Below are positions 6,059 to 14,324 of a stretch of DNA of 34,851 nucleotides, one piece after another. Numbering within the stretch: position 1 is the stretch's first letter; each line of letters starts with the position of its first letter. Source of the stretch: Nocardioides sp. zg-DK7169 (GTDB lineage Bacteria > Actinomycetota > Actinomycetes > Propionibacteriales > Nocardioidaceae). Under the pieces are notes generated by a model. The model had not been told where the DNA came from. It searched no databases and was given only the letters and a program-made list of their open reading frames with translations. The stretch is taken from positions 1-34,851 of the forward strand of contig NZ_JABJRA010000019.1 in assembly GCF_013155365.1 (NCBI RefSeq). Reading direction: 5' to 3'. Made by a program: the position numbers and the translations under genes.

Positions 6059-8568
6059 GGGGACTCTCCGTTCGTGGGTCGGGTCGCGGCCGCCAGGGCC
6101 AGGATGGTGCCGAGCAGCTCGGGCGTGGTGGGGTCGGTGCCGGCCCGCCGGTAGGCCACGACCGGGCCGCTGCGGTGTCGGGGGGCGGACGGTGCGTCGT
6201 CGAGCGCGACCAGGCCCGCGTCGCCGCGGGCCGTGCCGCCGGCGCTCGAGAGGGCGGCCCCGACCGTCTCCAGGAGGCGGTCGTGGTCGGTGTCGTCGAC
6301 GGGGTCGAGGAGCACGGTGAGTGGCGCGGGCGCCGCGGCGCCGGGGGCGCTGCCCTCCACGACGGCGGTGTGCCCGCTGTGCTCGAGCCGGGTGCGGATC
6401 TCCTCGGCGGTGGCGGGGTCGCCGCCGAGAAGGGAGATCGTGGCCGGACCGGCGCTCGCGCGGGTGACGTGGGGGGTCGGCAGGGTGAAGGAGACGGTGG
6501 TGCCGACGCCGACGGTGCTCTCCGCCCAGATCCGGCCTCCGTGGCGCTCGATGATGCCGCGGCTGATGGTCAGGCCCAGCCCGGTGCCGCCCTTCTCCCG
6601 GGCGTCGGTGGAGTCGACCTGCTGGAAGCGCTCGAACACGGCGTGGAGCCGGTCCTGGGGGATGCCGCGGCCGCTGTCGACCACCTGGAAGGTGACCTCG
6701 TCGGGCCCGGGCTCGGCGCACAACGTGACCCGGGCACCGGGGTCGGAGAACTTCACGGCGTTGCCGATCAGGTTGGTCAGCGCCTGCGCGACCCGGTCGC
6801 GGTCGGCGACCACGCGCCCGGAGGCGGGGCCGACCTCGATGCTCACGCCGACGTCCTGGGCCATCGCCGCGAGCTCGACCGCGGAGGTGGTGATCAGGTC
6901 GACCGCGTCGTGGGTGGACAGGTCGAGGGGCACGTTCTCGGACTCGATGCGCTCCAGGTCGAGGATGTCGTTGATCAGCCGGGTCAGCCGCTCGGTGCTC
7001 TCCAGCGCGACGTTGGCCATCGACTGGGCGGCAGGCTCCAGGGGGCCGAGCGCCCCGCCGGCGAGCAGGCCGAGGGAGCCGCGGATCGAGGTCAGCGGGG
7101 TGCGCAGCTCGTGGCTGACCACCGAGACGAACTCGTTCTTCATCCGGTCGACCTCGCGGCGCTGGGTCATGTCGCGGAAGACGACCACGGCGCCGCGGAC
7201 CACCTCGTCGTCCTCGCGGTCCTCGTCGCCGTCGACCAGCGGGCTCGCGGTGATCTCGACGGGGAAGGTGTGGCCGTCGGCGCGCACGTACGTGTCGCTC
7301 TCGGCCAGCGTCACCTTGCGCTCGCGGATCGCCTCCGCGATGTAGCAGCCGCTCCACGGGTACGGCGCGCCGTCGACGGTGGGCGCGTGGAACAGCTGGT
7401 GGGCGTCGCGGCCGAGCAGGTCGTCGGGCCGGTAGCCCAGCGCGCGGGCGCCGGAGGGGTTGAGGAAGGTGAGGGCGCCGTGCTCGTCGACGCCGTAGAT
7501 GCCGTCGCCCACGGAGGAGACCAGCACCTGGTTCTGACGGGCCATCCGGCGCAGGTCCGCGGTCTGCTCGCGCACCTGGCGCTCGAGCCCGCGCCGCAGC
7601 CGGGAGTTGTCGAAGGTGAGCATCGCCTGGCGCGCGCCGACCGCGAGGATCAGGACGCACCACAGCATCCCCTGCACCTTGCCGAAGCGGTGCTCGAGCG
7701 GGAGCACGACCTGCACGACCCCGGCGAGCAGCACCACGACGTACACGATCAGCACGTCGCGGGCGTCGGAGACGTCGGGGGCGGTCGCCCGTCGGGTCTC
7801 TCGGCGGGGGTACCAGGCCGCGAGGCCGATCAGCAGGTAGCCGGCGATCCAGCCGAGGTCCAGCAGGCTGCCGAACTCGAAGTCCTCCTCGACGGTGAGC
7901 ACGGCGAAGGCCAGGTCGGACATCGTGTACATCACGAAGCCGGCGGCGATCAGGCCGAACTGGCGGCGGTCCGCCGGGCTGCTGCGCAGGAAGAGCAGCA
8001 GCGCGACGGTCGCGAGCAGCAGGTCGAGGGCGGGGATGACCAGGGTCATCACCCCGATGGCGGCGGGGCCCTCGGAGGTGCCCAGGATCCGTTCGTAGAC
8101 GGTGATCGAGGCGATCACCAGCATGCCGCTGGTGATCACGATGCCGTCGAGGACCAGCAGGGACTTGTCGATCCCGCGGCGCCGCGGGGTCGGGAAGCTC
8201 AGCAGGGCGGCGGTGGAGAGGACCAGCGCGGTCGAGATGGTGATGTCGCTGACCGTGCGCGCGGACACGAACGCGGTCGAGCCGACGAACGCGGCCCACA
8301 GGTTGCCCACCATGGCCGCGAGCCCGGCTCCCGCGATGAGCACCCACGAGCGCCGTCGGCGCCCGCTGGTGCCGCGGATGCGCGGCAGGAAGGAGACGGT
8401 GCCGACCAGGGCGGAGGTGATCAGGCCGGTCGCGCTGGCGGCGCTACGCACCCCCTCGGGCATGGCCGGGCTGAGCAGGATCGCGAAGACCAGCGCCAGC
8501 AGCGAGGCGACCACCACTGCCGCGTGGAAACGGCGCTGCTCATCGCCGAGCGCCGCCCCGTTGCCCAT
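6055..8568 (-). CDS. Multi-TM PAS sensor histidine kinase with degenerate receiver tail
   Basis: An 837-aa hybrid-like kinase. Residues about 15-317 hold nine or ten hydrophobic segments; then a short coiled coil (about 321-345), a PAS domain (about 345-473, IYGVDEHGALTFLNPSG), a HisKA domain with phospho-acceptor H486 in SHELRTP, and an ATPase domain with N603 (NLIGNAVKFS), D631 (DSGRGIP) and GGTGLGL (660-666). The last 120 residues (about 710-830) look receiver-like in strand and helix spacing but lack the acidic pair after strand 1 and a clear switch lysine. The ATG at 8568 was chosen because TACCTT lies 7 nt upstream, a leaderless-promoter layout; an upstream in-frame ATG at 8646 is the alternative. 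Its stop overlaps the start of the arginine decarboxylase gene. Confidence 0.9.
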   Translation of the reverse strand: MGNGAALGDEQRRFHAAVVVASLLALVFAILLSPAMPEGVRSAASATGLITSALVGTVSFLPRIRGTSGRRRRSWVLIAGAGLAAMVGNLWAAFVGSTAFVSARTVSDITISTALVLSTAALLSFPTPRRRGIDKSLLVLDGIVITSGMLVIASITVYERILGTSEGPAAIGVMTLVIPALDLLLATVALLLFLRSSPADRRQFGLIAAGFVMYTMSDLAFAVLTVEEDFEFGSLLDLGWIAGYLLIGLAAWYPRRETRRATAPDVSDARDVLIVYVVVLLAGVVQVVLPLEHRFGKVQGMLWCVLILAVGARQAMLTFDNSRLRRGLERQVREQTADLRRMARQNQVLVSSVGDGIYGVDEHGALTFLNPSGARALGYRPDDLLGRDAHQLFHAPTVDGAPYPWSGCYIAEAIRERKVTLAESDTYVRADGHTFPVEITASPLVDGDEDREDDEVVRGAVVVFRDMTQRREVDRMKNEFVSVVSHELRTPLTSIRGSLGLLAGGALGPLEPAAQSMANVALESTERLTRLINDILDLERIESENVPLDLSTHDAVDLITTSAVELAAMAQDVGVSIEVGPASGRVVADRDRVAQALTNLIGNAVKFSDPGARVTLCAEPGPDEVTFQVVDSGRGIPQDRLHAVFERFQQVDSTDAREKGGTGLGLTISRGIIERHGGRIWAESTVGVGTTVSFTLPTPHVTRASAGPATISLLGGDPATAEEIRTRLEHSGHTAVVEGSAPGAAAPAPLTVLLDPVDDTDHDRLLETVGAALSSAGGTARGDAGLVALDDAPSAPRHRSGPVVAYRRAGTDPTTPELLGTILALAAATRPTNGESP

Positions 8569-8575
8569 GGGCGAG

Positions 8576-8581
8576 AAGGTA
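8576..8581 (-). promoter_or_regulatory. Putative -10 box of the sensor kinase/arginine decarboxylase unit
   Basis: TACCTT on the minus strand, 7 nt before the kinase ATG. The spacing suggests that transcription starts at or next to the start codon, i.e. a leaderless mRNA. No good -35 element is seen, which is common in actinobacteria. The 122-bp space to divergent hisE holds both promoters. Confidence 0.45.
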
Positions 8582-8676
8582 TCAGTCGATTCCTCCGTCG
8601 TGGCGATCCGTGCGTCCGACAGGCGCCACCCTGTCCAGTCCTGCATCCCGCTGGTGCTCGCGGGGCGGGGACCACC

Positions 8677-8682
8677 TAGTCT
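8677..8682 (+). promoter_or_regulatory. Putative -10 box of hisE (leaderless)
   Basis: TAGTCT lies 8 nt before the GTG of hisE and no ribosome binding site is present, the arrangement of a leaderless transcript. Confidence 0.5.
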
Positions 8683-8690
8683 GGTTGCCC

Positions 8691-8954
8691 GTGAAGACGT
8701 TCGACGAGCTCTGGTCCGAGCTGTCCGAGAAGGCCCGGACCCGCCCTGCAGGATCCGGCACCGTGGCACAGCTCGACGCCGGGGTCCATGCGATCGGCAA
8801 GAAGCTGGTGGAGGAGGCCGCCGAGTCCTGGATGGCGGCCGAGCACGAGGGCAAGGAGCGGGCGGCCGAGGAGATCAGCCAGCTGCTCTACCACGCCCAG
8901 GTGCTCATGCTCGCCAGCGGCCTCGAGCTCGACGACGTCTACACCCACCTGTAG
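8691..8954 (+). CDS. hisE: Phosphoribosyl-ATP pyrophosphatase HisE
   Basis: HisE removes pyrophosphate from phosphoribosyl-ATP, the second step of histidine synthesis. The 87-aa protein is an all-alpha MazG-like fold of normal size. The metal-binding acidic helices are visible as KKLVEEAAESWMAA (37-50) and the EEISQLLYHAQVLM stretch (61-74). The GTG start gives the usual N terminus (MKTFDELW); it has no Shine-Dalgarno sequence and follows a TAGTCT -10 box by 8 nt, so it is probably translated from a leaderless mRNA. hisG follows after 10 nt, as usual in actinobacteria where the hisE-hisG pair is apart from the main his operon. Confidence 0.92.
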   Translation: MKTFDELWSELSEKARTRPAGSGTVAQLDAGVHAIGKKLVEEAAESWMAAEHEGKERAAEEISQLLYHAQVLMLASGLELDDVYTHL

Positions 8955-8964
8955 AGGAACCCCC

Positions 8965-9855
8965 GTGTCCCAGCCAGTCCCCGCCTCCGCGGCCACGTCC
9001 GCGACGGCGCCCCTGCTCCGTGTCGCGGTGCCCAACAAGGGCTCGCTCTCGCAGTCCGCGCAGGAGATCCTGCGCGAGGCCGGCTACCGCCAGCGCGTCG
9101 ACTCCAAGCAGCTCGCGCTCACCGACGTCGAGAACGGCGTCGAGTTCTTCTACCTGCGCCCCCGCGACATCGCGCTGTACGTCGGCAAGGGCACCCTCGA
9201 CGTCGGCATCACCGGCCGCGACCTGCTCCAGGACTCCGGCGCCGAGGCCGACGAGGTGCTGCCGCTCGGGTTCGGGCGCAGCCGGTTCCGCTTCGCCGGG
9301 CCGCGCGGTGCCTTCTCCTCCGTGGCCGACCTCGAGGGCGCGCGCATCGCCACGTCGTACGACGGGGTCGTGCGGGCGTTCCTGGACCAGCGCGGCATCA
9401 AGGCCGACGTGGTCCGCCTCGACGGCGCCGTGGAGACCAGCATCCAGCTCGGGGTCGCCGACGCGATCGCCGATGTCGTGGAGACCGGCAGCACCCTGCG
9501 CCAGGCCGGCCTGGAGGTCTTCGGCGACACGATCCTGGAGTCCGAGGCGGTCGTCATCACGCGTGGTGGCGACGTCCCGACGGGCTACGAGACCTTCAAG
9601 CGCCGCATCGACGGCGTCCTGGTCGCGCGCAGCTACGTGATGATGGACTACGACATCGACCGCGACCGGGTCCAGGCCGCGGTGGCGCTCACCCCGGGGA
9701 TCGAGAGCCCGACGGTCTCCCCGCTGCACCGCGAGGGCTGGGTGGCCGTGCGGGCGATGGTGCCCCGCGCCGGTTCGCAGCGGCTGATGGACCAGCTCTG
9801 GGAGCTCGGGGCCCGTGGGATCCTGCTGACGGAGATCAATGCCTGCCGACTCTGA
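8965..9855 (+). CDS. hisG: ATP phosphoribosyltransferase HisG (long form)
   Basis: HisG commits ATP and PRPP to histidine synthesis and is the feedback-inhibited step. The 296-aa length marks the long, self-sufficient form with a C-terminal ACT-like regulatory domain (about residues 220-296), which does not need HisZ. The catalytic part begins at LRVAVPNKGSLS (18-29) and includes DVGITGRDLL and the PRPP-loop region DVVETGSTLR. The GTG start has AGAGGA upstream at good spacing; about 15 residues precede the conserved core, a common actinobacterial extension. Its last 17 bases overlap the next gene. Confidence 0.94.
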   Translation: MSQPVPASAATSATAPLLRVAVPNKGSLSQSAQEILREAGYRQRVDSKQLALTDVENGVEFFYLRPRDIALYVGKGTLDVGITGRDLLQDSGAEADEVLPLGFGRSRFRFAGPRGAFSSVADLEGARIATSYDGVVRAFLDQRGIKADVVRLDGAVETSIQLGVADAIADVVETGSTLRQAGLEVFGDTILESEAVVITRGGDVPTGYETFKRRIDGVLVARSYVMMDYDIDRDRVQAAVALTPGIESPTVSPLHREGWVAVRAMVPRAGSQRLMDQLWELGARGILLTEINACRL

Positions 9856-10315
9856 GGCCGCTCGCCTTCCCGACCTCCCGCGCACCTGGCGCCCGCTGGG
9901 CCCCCGGCTCGCGGGCATCCTGTTCGGGTCCGCGCTGGTGATCGTCTGCCTGGTCACCTGGTTCACCTTCGACGCGGAGACCCGGGCGAAGTTCACGGTC
10001 TTCCAGATCTCGACCATCCTCTTCCTCGCCGCGCTGGCCGCGGCGGCGATGAACGCACTCGTGCGCTCGCGCGTCGTCGGCACCCGCGACGGGTTGGTCG
10101 TCATCAACGGCTACAAGCGCCGCCAGCTGGAGTGGACCGAGGTGGTCGCGGTGCGGCTGCCCGCCGGCGCGCCCTGGGCGACCCTCGACCTGAGCGACGG
10201 CAGCACCATCTCGGCCATGGGCATCCAGGGCTCCGACGGCGCCAGGGCCCACCAGGCCGTGCGCGAGCTGCGGGCGCTGGCCGACCACTACTCGGACCCG
10301 ACCGCCCGCGGCTGA
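9839..10315 (+). CDS. PH-domain membrane protein
   Basis: A 158-aa protein with two membrane segments (about 24-44 and 53-75) followed by a small beta-rich domain (about 78-150, VGTRDGLVVINGYKRRQLEWTEVVAV) typical of bacterial PH-like domains. Such proteins commonly sit right after hisG in actinobacteria; their role is unknown. The ATG lies inside the 3' end of hisG with an ACGGAGA ribosome site, so expression is coupled to hisG. It ends 15 bp from the stop of the convergent epimerase gene; that gap contains only a loopless 12-bp GC palindrome, not a convincing terminator. Confidence 0.8.
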   Translation: MPADSEAARLPDLPRTWRPLGPRLAGILFGSALVIVCLVTWFTFDAETRAKFTVFQISTILFLAALAAAAMNALVRSRVVGTRDGLVVINGYKRRQLEWTEVVAVRLPAGAPWATLDLSDGSTISAMGIQGSDGARAHQAVRELRALADHYSDPTARG

Positions 10316-10330
10316 CCCGGGCCGGCCCGC

Positions 10331-11254
10331 TCAATCGAGCGCGCGGATGCCCCAGGCCACGCTGAGCTCGTCGTCCGCGCTGCCGGCCGGACCCAGCTCG
10401 ACCAGGTCGACGCCGCTGTTGAACGCGTCCGCGGGCGCGGTCATCGGCTCGACCGCGATCGAGCGGCGGGCGGTGGCCGGCACGTCGTCGGCGGTGTAGA
10501 GCTGCAGCCACGGGTGTCCGCCGTCGACCCACAGGGCCACCCCGAGGCCGCTGGCGGGGTCGCGCAGGACGGTCGTGGCGACCCCCTCGGAGTCGCGCTG
10601 GAGGTCGGTGAAGGCGTCGTTGAGCGCGAGGTCGCGCAGCGGCCGGGTGACCCGGAAGTCGAACGCGGTCCCCTCGACCGGCTCGCTGCCGCTCGGCAGC
10701 AGCCGGTCGTCGGTGAGCATGCGGGTCGCCGCCGGCAGGGTGAGCTCGAGGCGGTCCACGGGGCCGGGGCCGACGCAGAGGTAGGGGTGCGCCCCGCTGG
10801 CGTACGGCGCGGGCTCGTCGGACTGGTTGGTCGCGGTCTGGGTGACCGTGAGCCCGTCGGCGGAGAGGTCGTAGACGATGCGCAGGTCGACGGTCCACGG
10901 GTAGCCGCTCTGGGCCATCAGCCGGTGGGTCAGCGCCACCGAGCGCGAGGTGTGCTCCTCCAGCGTCCAGGCGACCCAGCGCGCCAGGCCGTGCGAGGCG
11001 TTCTGGCGCGACGGCTCGGTGAGCGCCAGCCGGTGCTCGCGCCCGCCGTGGGAGTAGCGGCCGTCGCGGATCCGGTTGGGCCACGGCATCAGGACCTGGC
11101 CGCGTCCGCCGCTGGCCATCTCCTCGACGGCGAAGCCGTCGACCAGGTCACGCCCTCCGTGGGTGAGGGAGCGCAGGGCAGCGCCGCCCTCGGTCACCAC
11201 GGCGCGGTAGCCGCCGGCCGAGATCTCGAACTGGTCACCGCTGGGAGGAAGCAC
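10331..11254 (-). CDS. Aldose 1-epimerase family protein
   Basis: A galactose-mutarotase-fold protein of 307 aa that probably interconverts sugar anomers. Expected active-site residues are present: N60-R61 (PWPNRIRDG), H88 in ASHGLARW, H156 in SGAHPYL, and the catalytic glutamate E269 in VEPMTAPADAFNSG. The exact sugar cannot be told; some relatives act on hexose 6-phosphates or have unknown substrates. The GTG start has no ribosome site but follows TAGGGT by 6 nt, so a leaderless transcript is likely even though the kinase gene upstream on the same strand ends only 34 nt away. Confidence 0.85.
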   Translation of the reverse strand: MLPPSGDQFEISAGGYRAVVTEGGAALRSLTHGGRDLVDGFAVEEMASGGRGQVLMPWPNRIRDGRYSHGGREHRLALTEPSRQNASHGLARWVAWTLEEHTSRSVALTHRLMAQSGYPWTVDLRIVYDLSADGLTVTQTATNQSDEPAPYASGAHPYLCVGPGPVDRLELTLPAATRMLTDDRLLPSGSEPVEGTAFDFRVTRPLRDLALNDAFTDLQRDSEGVATTVLRDPASGLGVALWVDGGHPWLQLYTADDVPATARRSIAVEPMTAPADAFNSGVDLVELGPAGSADDELSVAWGIRALD

Positions 11255-11260
11255 CTGCCC

Positions 11261-11266
11261 ACCCTA
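11261..11266 (-). promoter_or_regulatory. Putative -10 box of the epimerase gene (leaderless)
   Basis: TAGGGT on the minus strand followed by exactly 6 nt and the GTG start. The same hexamer and spacing occur before the histidine kinase at 16872. Confidence 0.5.
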
Positions 11267-11288
11267 GGTCGGCGTCCGCCGATCCGCC

Positions 11289-11885
11289 TCAGCCGCCCAT
11301 CCGCCGGGAACCGTCGAGGACCAGGTCGGCGCGGGCCCGGGTCCCCTCGGCCTCGAAGAGCCGCTGCTCCGCCGGGACCCAGCGCTGCCGGTGCGGCTCG
11401 GACGCCGCGCCGTCGCGTGCCAGCCAGCGCTCGCGGCGCACGTCGGCGGGGGCGTCGACCCAGACCAACAGGCTGCGCACCGCGTCCAGCGCGCGGGTGC
11501 CGGACCCGACGCCCTCGATCACCAGCAGCGGGCCCGGCGCGACCTCGACGCGGTTCGCGAAGCACGCGGCGTACCAGTCGTAGCGGCGGTACGACGACGG
11601 CTCGTCGCGGGCCAGCGGGGCCACGAGCGCGGCGAGGGCGGCGGGCAGACCGGGGAGCCCGTCCCAGCCGTCGAGCAGGTCGTCGGTGTGCACGACGACG
11701 GCCGCGGGGGCCAGCGCCAGCAGCCCCGCGGCCAGGGTGCTCTTGCCGGACCCGGCGGGACCGTCGAGGCAGACCAGCCGCCCGGAGCCGAGCCGGGCGG
11801 GCCGGGAGCGGGCGAGGTCGAGCACGACGCGGGCCGGGTCGGCGGCCGCGCCGGGCCCGGGCTCAGAACGCGAGGCCGTGGCCAC
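11289..11885 (-). CDS. P-loop kinase of the uridine-kinase-like type
   Basis: A small ATP-binding protein (198 aa from the GTG chosen). The Walker A motif GPAGSGKST is at 42-50, an acidic pair follows a strand at VHTDDLLDGW (65-74), and LLVIEGVGSG looks like the second strand before a lid region with several arginines (RRERWLARDG). This pattern fits the nucleoside/uridine kinase-like group; the substrate is unknown. The start is uncertain: the GTG at 11885 overlaps the upstream gene by 23 bp, while a GTG at 11825 would avoid overlap and still keep the P-loop. It lies between the PLP-enzyme gene and the epimerase on the same strand. Confidence 0.75.
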   Translation of the reverse strand: MATASRSEPGPGAAADPARVVLDLARSRPARLGSGRLVCLDGPAGSGKSTLAAGLLALAPAAVVVHTDDLLDGWDGLPGLPAALAALVAPLARDEPSSYRRYDWYAACFANRVEVAPGPLLVIEGVGSGTRALDAVRSLLVWVDAPADVRRERWLARDGAASEPHRQRWVPAEQRLFEAEGTRARADLVLDGSRRMGG

Positions 11886-13122
11886 GGTAGGTGGGGGTCT
11901 GCTCGGCGATCCGGTCGCCGCGCAGCAGGTGGGCCAGGTTGGTGTGCTCGAAGAGCTCGCCGGACTTCGCGTGGCGGAACCACACCAGGTCACCGATGGA
12001 GAGGTGGTCGGCGCCCGGGCCGCTCAGCGGGGTCTGGACCTCGCCGGCGCCCTCCAGCGGGAGCAGCTCGAGCCCGGCCGGGGCCCACGGGGTCGGCAGC
12101 CGGTCCGCGCCGATCGGGCCGGAGGCGACCAGCCCGCCGCCGTGCACGGTCACCAGGCCGGGACCGGGGCGCCGGGTGACCGGGAGGCCGTAGAAGGCTG
12201 CGGGGCGGGCCCGGAAGGACCGGTAGTGGTCGAAGAGGGTGGGGGCCAGCAGCCCGGAGCCGGCGGTGACCTCGGTGACGACCGGGTCCTGGGCGGAGGA
12301 CTCCAGGGAGCCCGAGCCGCCGGCATTCCACAGCTCCAGCTCGCCGACCTCGGCGAGCGCCTCGGCCACCGCGCGACGCCGGGTGGCGAGCTGGGCGGTG
12401 GAGGCGGTCTTGATGCCCCGCACCACCACGGAGCGCGCCCGTTGCGTCGGCACGGCGTCGGGCAGCCCGGCGACCTGGCCCTCGTAGGTCATCACCCCGA
12501 CGAGGCGGAAGCCGGGACGCGCCTGCACGGTGCGGGCGAGCGCCAGCACCTGCTGGGGACGGTGGAGGGGGGAGCGCTTGGGGCCCACGTGGCCCGGACC
12601 GAGCCGCAGGCCGGCATCGACGTCGATCGCGACGCGGACGGGTACGGCGTGGGAGCTGCGGACCGAGTCGACGACGTCGAGGTGGTCGGGGGAGTCGACC
12701 ATCAAGGTGATCCGGGCGGCGGCGGTGGGGGAGGCCACCAGCCGGGCCAGCGCGCCGCGGTCGACGCTGGGGTAGGCGACCAGCAGGTCGTCGCTGATCC
12801 CGCGCTCCTCCAGCCACAGCGCCTCGGCGAGGGTGTAGGCGAGCACGCCGTGGAAGCCCGGGCGTGCCAGCACCCGCTCCAGCAGGGCGGGGACGCGCAC
12901 CGACTTGGAGGCGACCCTGATCGGGACGCCCCCGGCCCGGCGCACCAGGTCGTCGGCGTTGGCGTCGAAGGCGTCCAGGTCGACCACCACCAGCGGTGTG
13001 GCCAGCGGCTCGTCGTGCGCCGCCACGGCGGTGTCGAGCCGGCTCCAGAGCCGGTTGCGGGCGATCACCGACGACACGGCGCCGCGCGGCACGGCTGTGG
13101 GGCCGCTGCGCCCCGTGGACAT
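11863..13122 (-). CDS. D-threonine aldolase / D-serine dehydratase-like PLP enzyme
   Basis: A 419-aa protein of the alanine-racemase N-terminal fold joined to a C-terminal beta domain, usually annotated as amino acid deaminase/aldolase. PLP should bind K73 in RVASKSVRVP, at the end of a strand as in the family. The C-terminal end has GDLVWFRHAKSGELFEH, where the histidine is a candidate metal ligand; the neighbouring Cys or Asp of typical D-serine dehydratases is not evident, so substrate and metal use are open. The ATG overlaps the stop of the small membrane protein gene by one base (TGATG), which fixes the start; an open frame further upstream belongs to the other gene's region. Confidence 0.82.
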   Translation of the reverse strand: MSTGRSGPTAVPRGAVSSVIARNRLWSRLDTAVAAHDEPLATPLVVVDLDAFDANADDLVRRAGGVPIRVASKSVRVPALLERVLARPGFHGVLAYTLAEALWLEERGISDDLLVAYPSVDRGALARLVASPTAAARITLMVDSPDHLDVVDSVRSSHAVPVRVAIDVDAGLRLGPGHVGPKRSPLHRPQQVLALARTVQARPGFRLVGVMTYEGQVAGLPDAVPTQRARSVVVRGIKTASTAQLATRRRAVAEALAEVGELELWNAGGSGSLESSAQDPVVTEVTAGSGLLAPTLFDHYRSFRARPAAFYGLPVTRRPGPGLVTVHGGGLVASGPIGADRLPTPWAPAGLELLPLEGAGEVQTPLSGPGADHLSIGDLVWFRHAKSGELFEHTNLAHLLRGDRIAEQTPTYRGHGLAF

Positions 13123-13583
13123 CAGGAGATACCGCGCCTGCGCAGGAGCGCCTCGATCTCGTCGAGCTCCTTGTCGCCGGTGGTGCCCGTGGCCCCGGCG
13201 CCGCCCGCGGGGCTTGCGCCGCCCTTCGTCGTGCCGCCCGGCACCGCGCCGGCACGGCGGCCCGCGCCGGCGGCCGGCCGGGCTCCCGTGCGGGAGTCGA
13301 TGAAGCGGGCCACGACGATCAGCGTGACCGCGAGGCCGGCGACGACCACGCCGGCCCACACCATCGGGCTGAAGACCAGGCGCACCGCCCAGTCGGAGAT
13401 CGCATCGACGATGCGGGTGAACATCCGCAGGGTGTCGGTGAGGTAGGCCGCGAGCGGCAGCAGCGTGATGCCGGCGCCGCGCAGGCCGGCGGCCAGGCCC
13501 CGGCGCCGGAACGCGAACCAGGTCCAGATGCCGCCGAGCAGCGTCAGCGTGAGCGTGAGTGCTGTCCAGGTGACGTCGTCCAC
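13122..13583 (-). CDS. Small membrane protein, three TM segments
   Basis: A 153-aa protein with hydrophobic stretches near residues 5-25, 32-50 and 70-94, then a flexible Gly/Ala/Thr-rich linker and a charged C-terminal tail ending in DEIEALLRRRG. No known domain is recognised. The GTG at 13583 was preferred because GGGAGG lies about 8 nt upstream; a TTG at 13601 in the same frame would add six residues. It is the first gene of a minus-strand run with the PLP enzyme and kinase, and is divergent from the SseB-like gene. Confidence 0.65.
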   Translation of the reverse strand: MDDVTWTALTLTLTLLGGIWTWFAFRRRGLAAGLRGAGITLLPLAAYLTDTLRMFTRIVDAISDWAVRLVFSPMVWAGVVVAGLAVTLIVVARFIDSRTGARPAAGAGRRAGAVPGGTTKGGASPAGGAGATGTTGDKELDEIEALLRRRGIS

Positions 13584-13663
13584 CCCTTCAGCCTCCCACA
13601 ACGGGTGATGCCGGGCAGCCCCGTTCGCGAGTGGGGTGAGAGCCGGGTGAGAGACTGGGCGCC

Positions 13664-14239
13664 ATGTCGGATCACGCTCACGGCCACGACGCCCAGCACG
13701 GGGCGCGCCAGCTGCTCGGTCCGGCGTTCCCCGACGACACCGGCGAGCAGGACCCCCGCCTCGCCGCAGCGCTGGCGGCGTACGCCGCGGGCACCGGTGA
13801 GCGGGTGGCGGTGCTGGCCGCGCTGGTCGGCACCCGGCTGCTGGTCCCGGTGGTCGCGGTCCTCGGCGACGTCGAGATCGGCGAGGACGGGCTCGCGCGC
13901 GAGAAGAGCAGCGACATGGCGGCGGTGCTGATGACCAGCCCCGACGGTCGCCGGGGACTGCTGGCCTTCACCGGCACCGAGCCCCTGCGCACCTGGAACC
14001 CTGAGGCCCGTCCGGTCCCGGTCACCGCCCAGGCGGCCGCCCAGTCGGCGATCCAGGAGGAGGCCGCGGCGCTGGTCATCGACATCGCCGGCCCGGTCCG
14101 CCTGGCCGTCGAGGGCAACGACCTGCGCGCGGTCGCGCACGGCTGGCGCCCGGCGGTCATCGACGGCGAGCCGGTGTGGCTGGCGCCCGCCCCCGAGGCC
14201 GACGAGGAGACGGGTGCGGCTCCCGAGGGCCGTCCCTAG
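13664..14239 (+). CDS. SseB-family protein
   Basis: A 191-aa soluble protein with the SseB N-terminal-type domain: the segment around LLVPVVAVLGD (54-64), the DMAAVLMTSPDGRRGLLAFTGTEPLRTW stretch (84-111) and the later ALVIDIAGPVRLAVEG (135-150) match the family pattern. Function in actinobacteria is unknown; in enterobacteria the name comes from a serine-sensitivity enhancer. Location just before infC is common in this phylum. The His-rich start (MSDHAHGHDAQH) is a small oddity that could bind metal. No Shine-Dalgarno sequence is seen; GAGACT lies 7 nt before the ATG, a poor but possible leaderless -10 box. Confidence 0.8.
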   Translation: MSDHAHGHDAQHGARQLLGPAFPDDTGEQDPRLAAALAAYAAGTGERVAVLAALVGTRLLVPVVAVLGDVEIGEDGLAREKSSDMAAVLMTSPDGRRGLLAFTGTEPLRTWNPEARPVPVTAQAAAQSAIQEEAAALVIDIAGPVRLAVEGNDLRAVAHGWRPAVIDGEPVWLAPAPEADEETGAAPEGRP

Positions 14240-14244
14240 CCGGA

Positions 14245-14275
14245 TTGGCGCTGCCGGGGAATCCTCGGCTAAGGT
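14245..14275 (+). promoter_or_regulatory. Putative infC operon promoter
   Basis: TTGGCG (14245-14250) and TAAGGT (14270-14275) are separated by 19 bp, a slightly long spacer. Transcription from about 14282 would give a leader of about 310 nt ahead of infC. No gene is recognised between 14240 and 14593. Confidence 0.5.
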
Positions 14276-14324
14276 CTGGTGTTGACCGATCAGTTCCCCG
14301 TGCTCGCACGACGGAACCGATCCG

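Noticed and set aside
6175..8679. 834-codon plus-strand frame opposite the sensor kinase
   Set aside because: Composition is a mirror of the kinase gene and no domain is seen; the minus-strand frame has full kinase motifs.
10316..10330. Bidirectional terminator between the PH-domain and epimerase genes
   Set aside because: The 12-bp palindrome CGGGCCGGCCCG has no loop and no T-run on either side.
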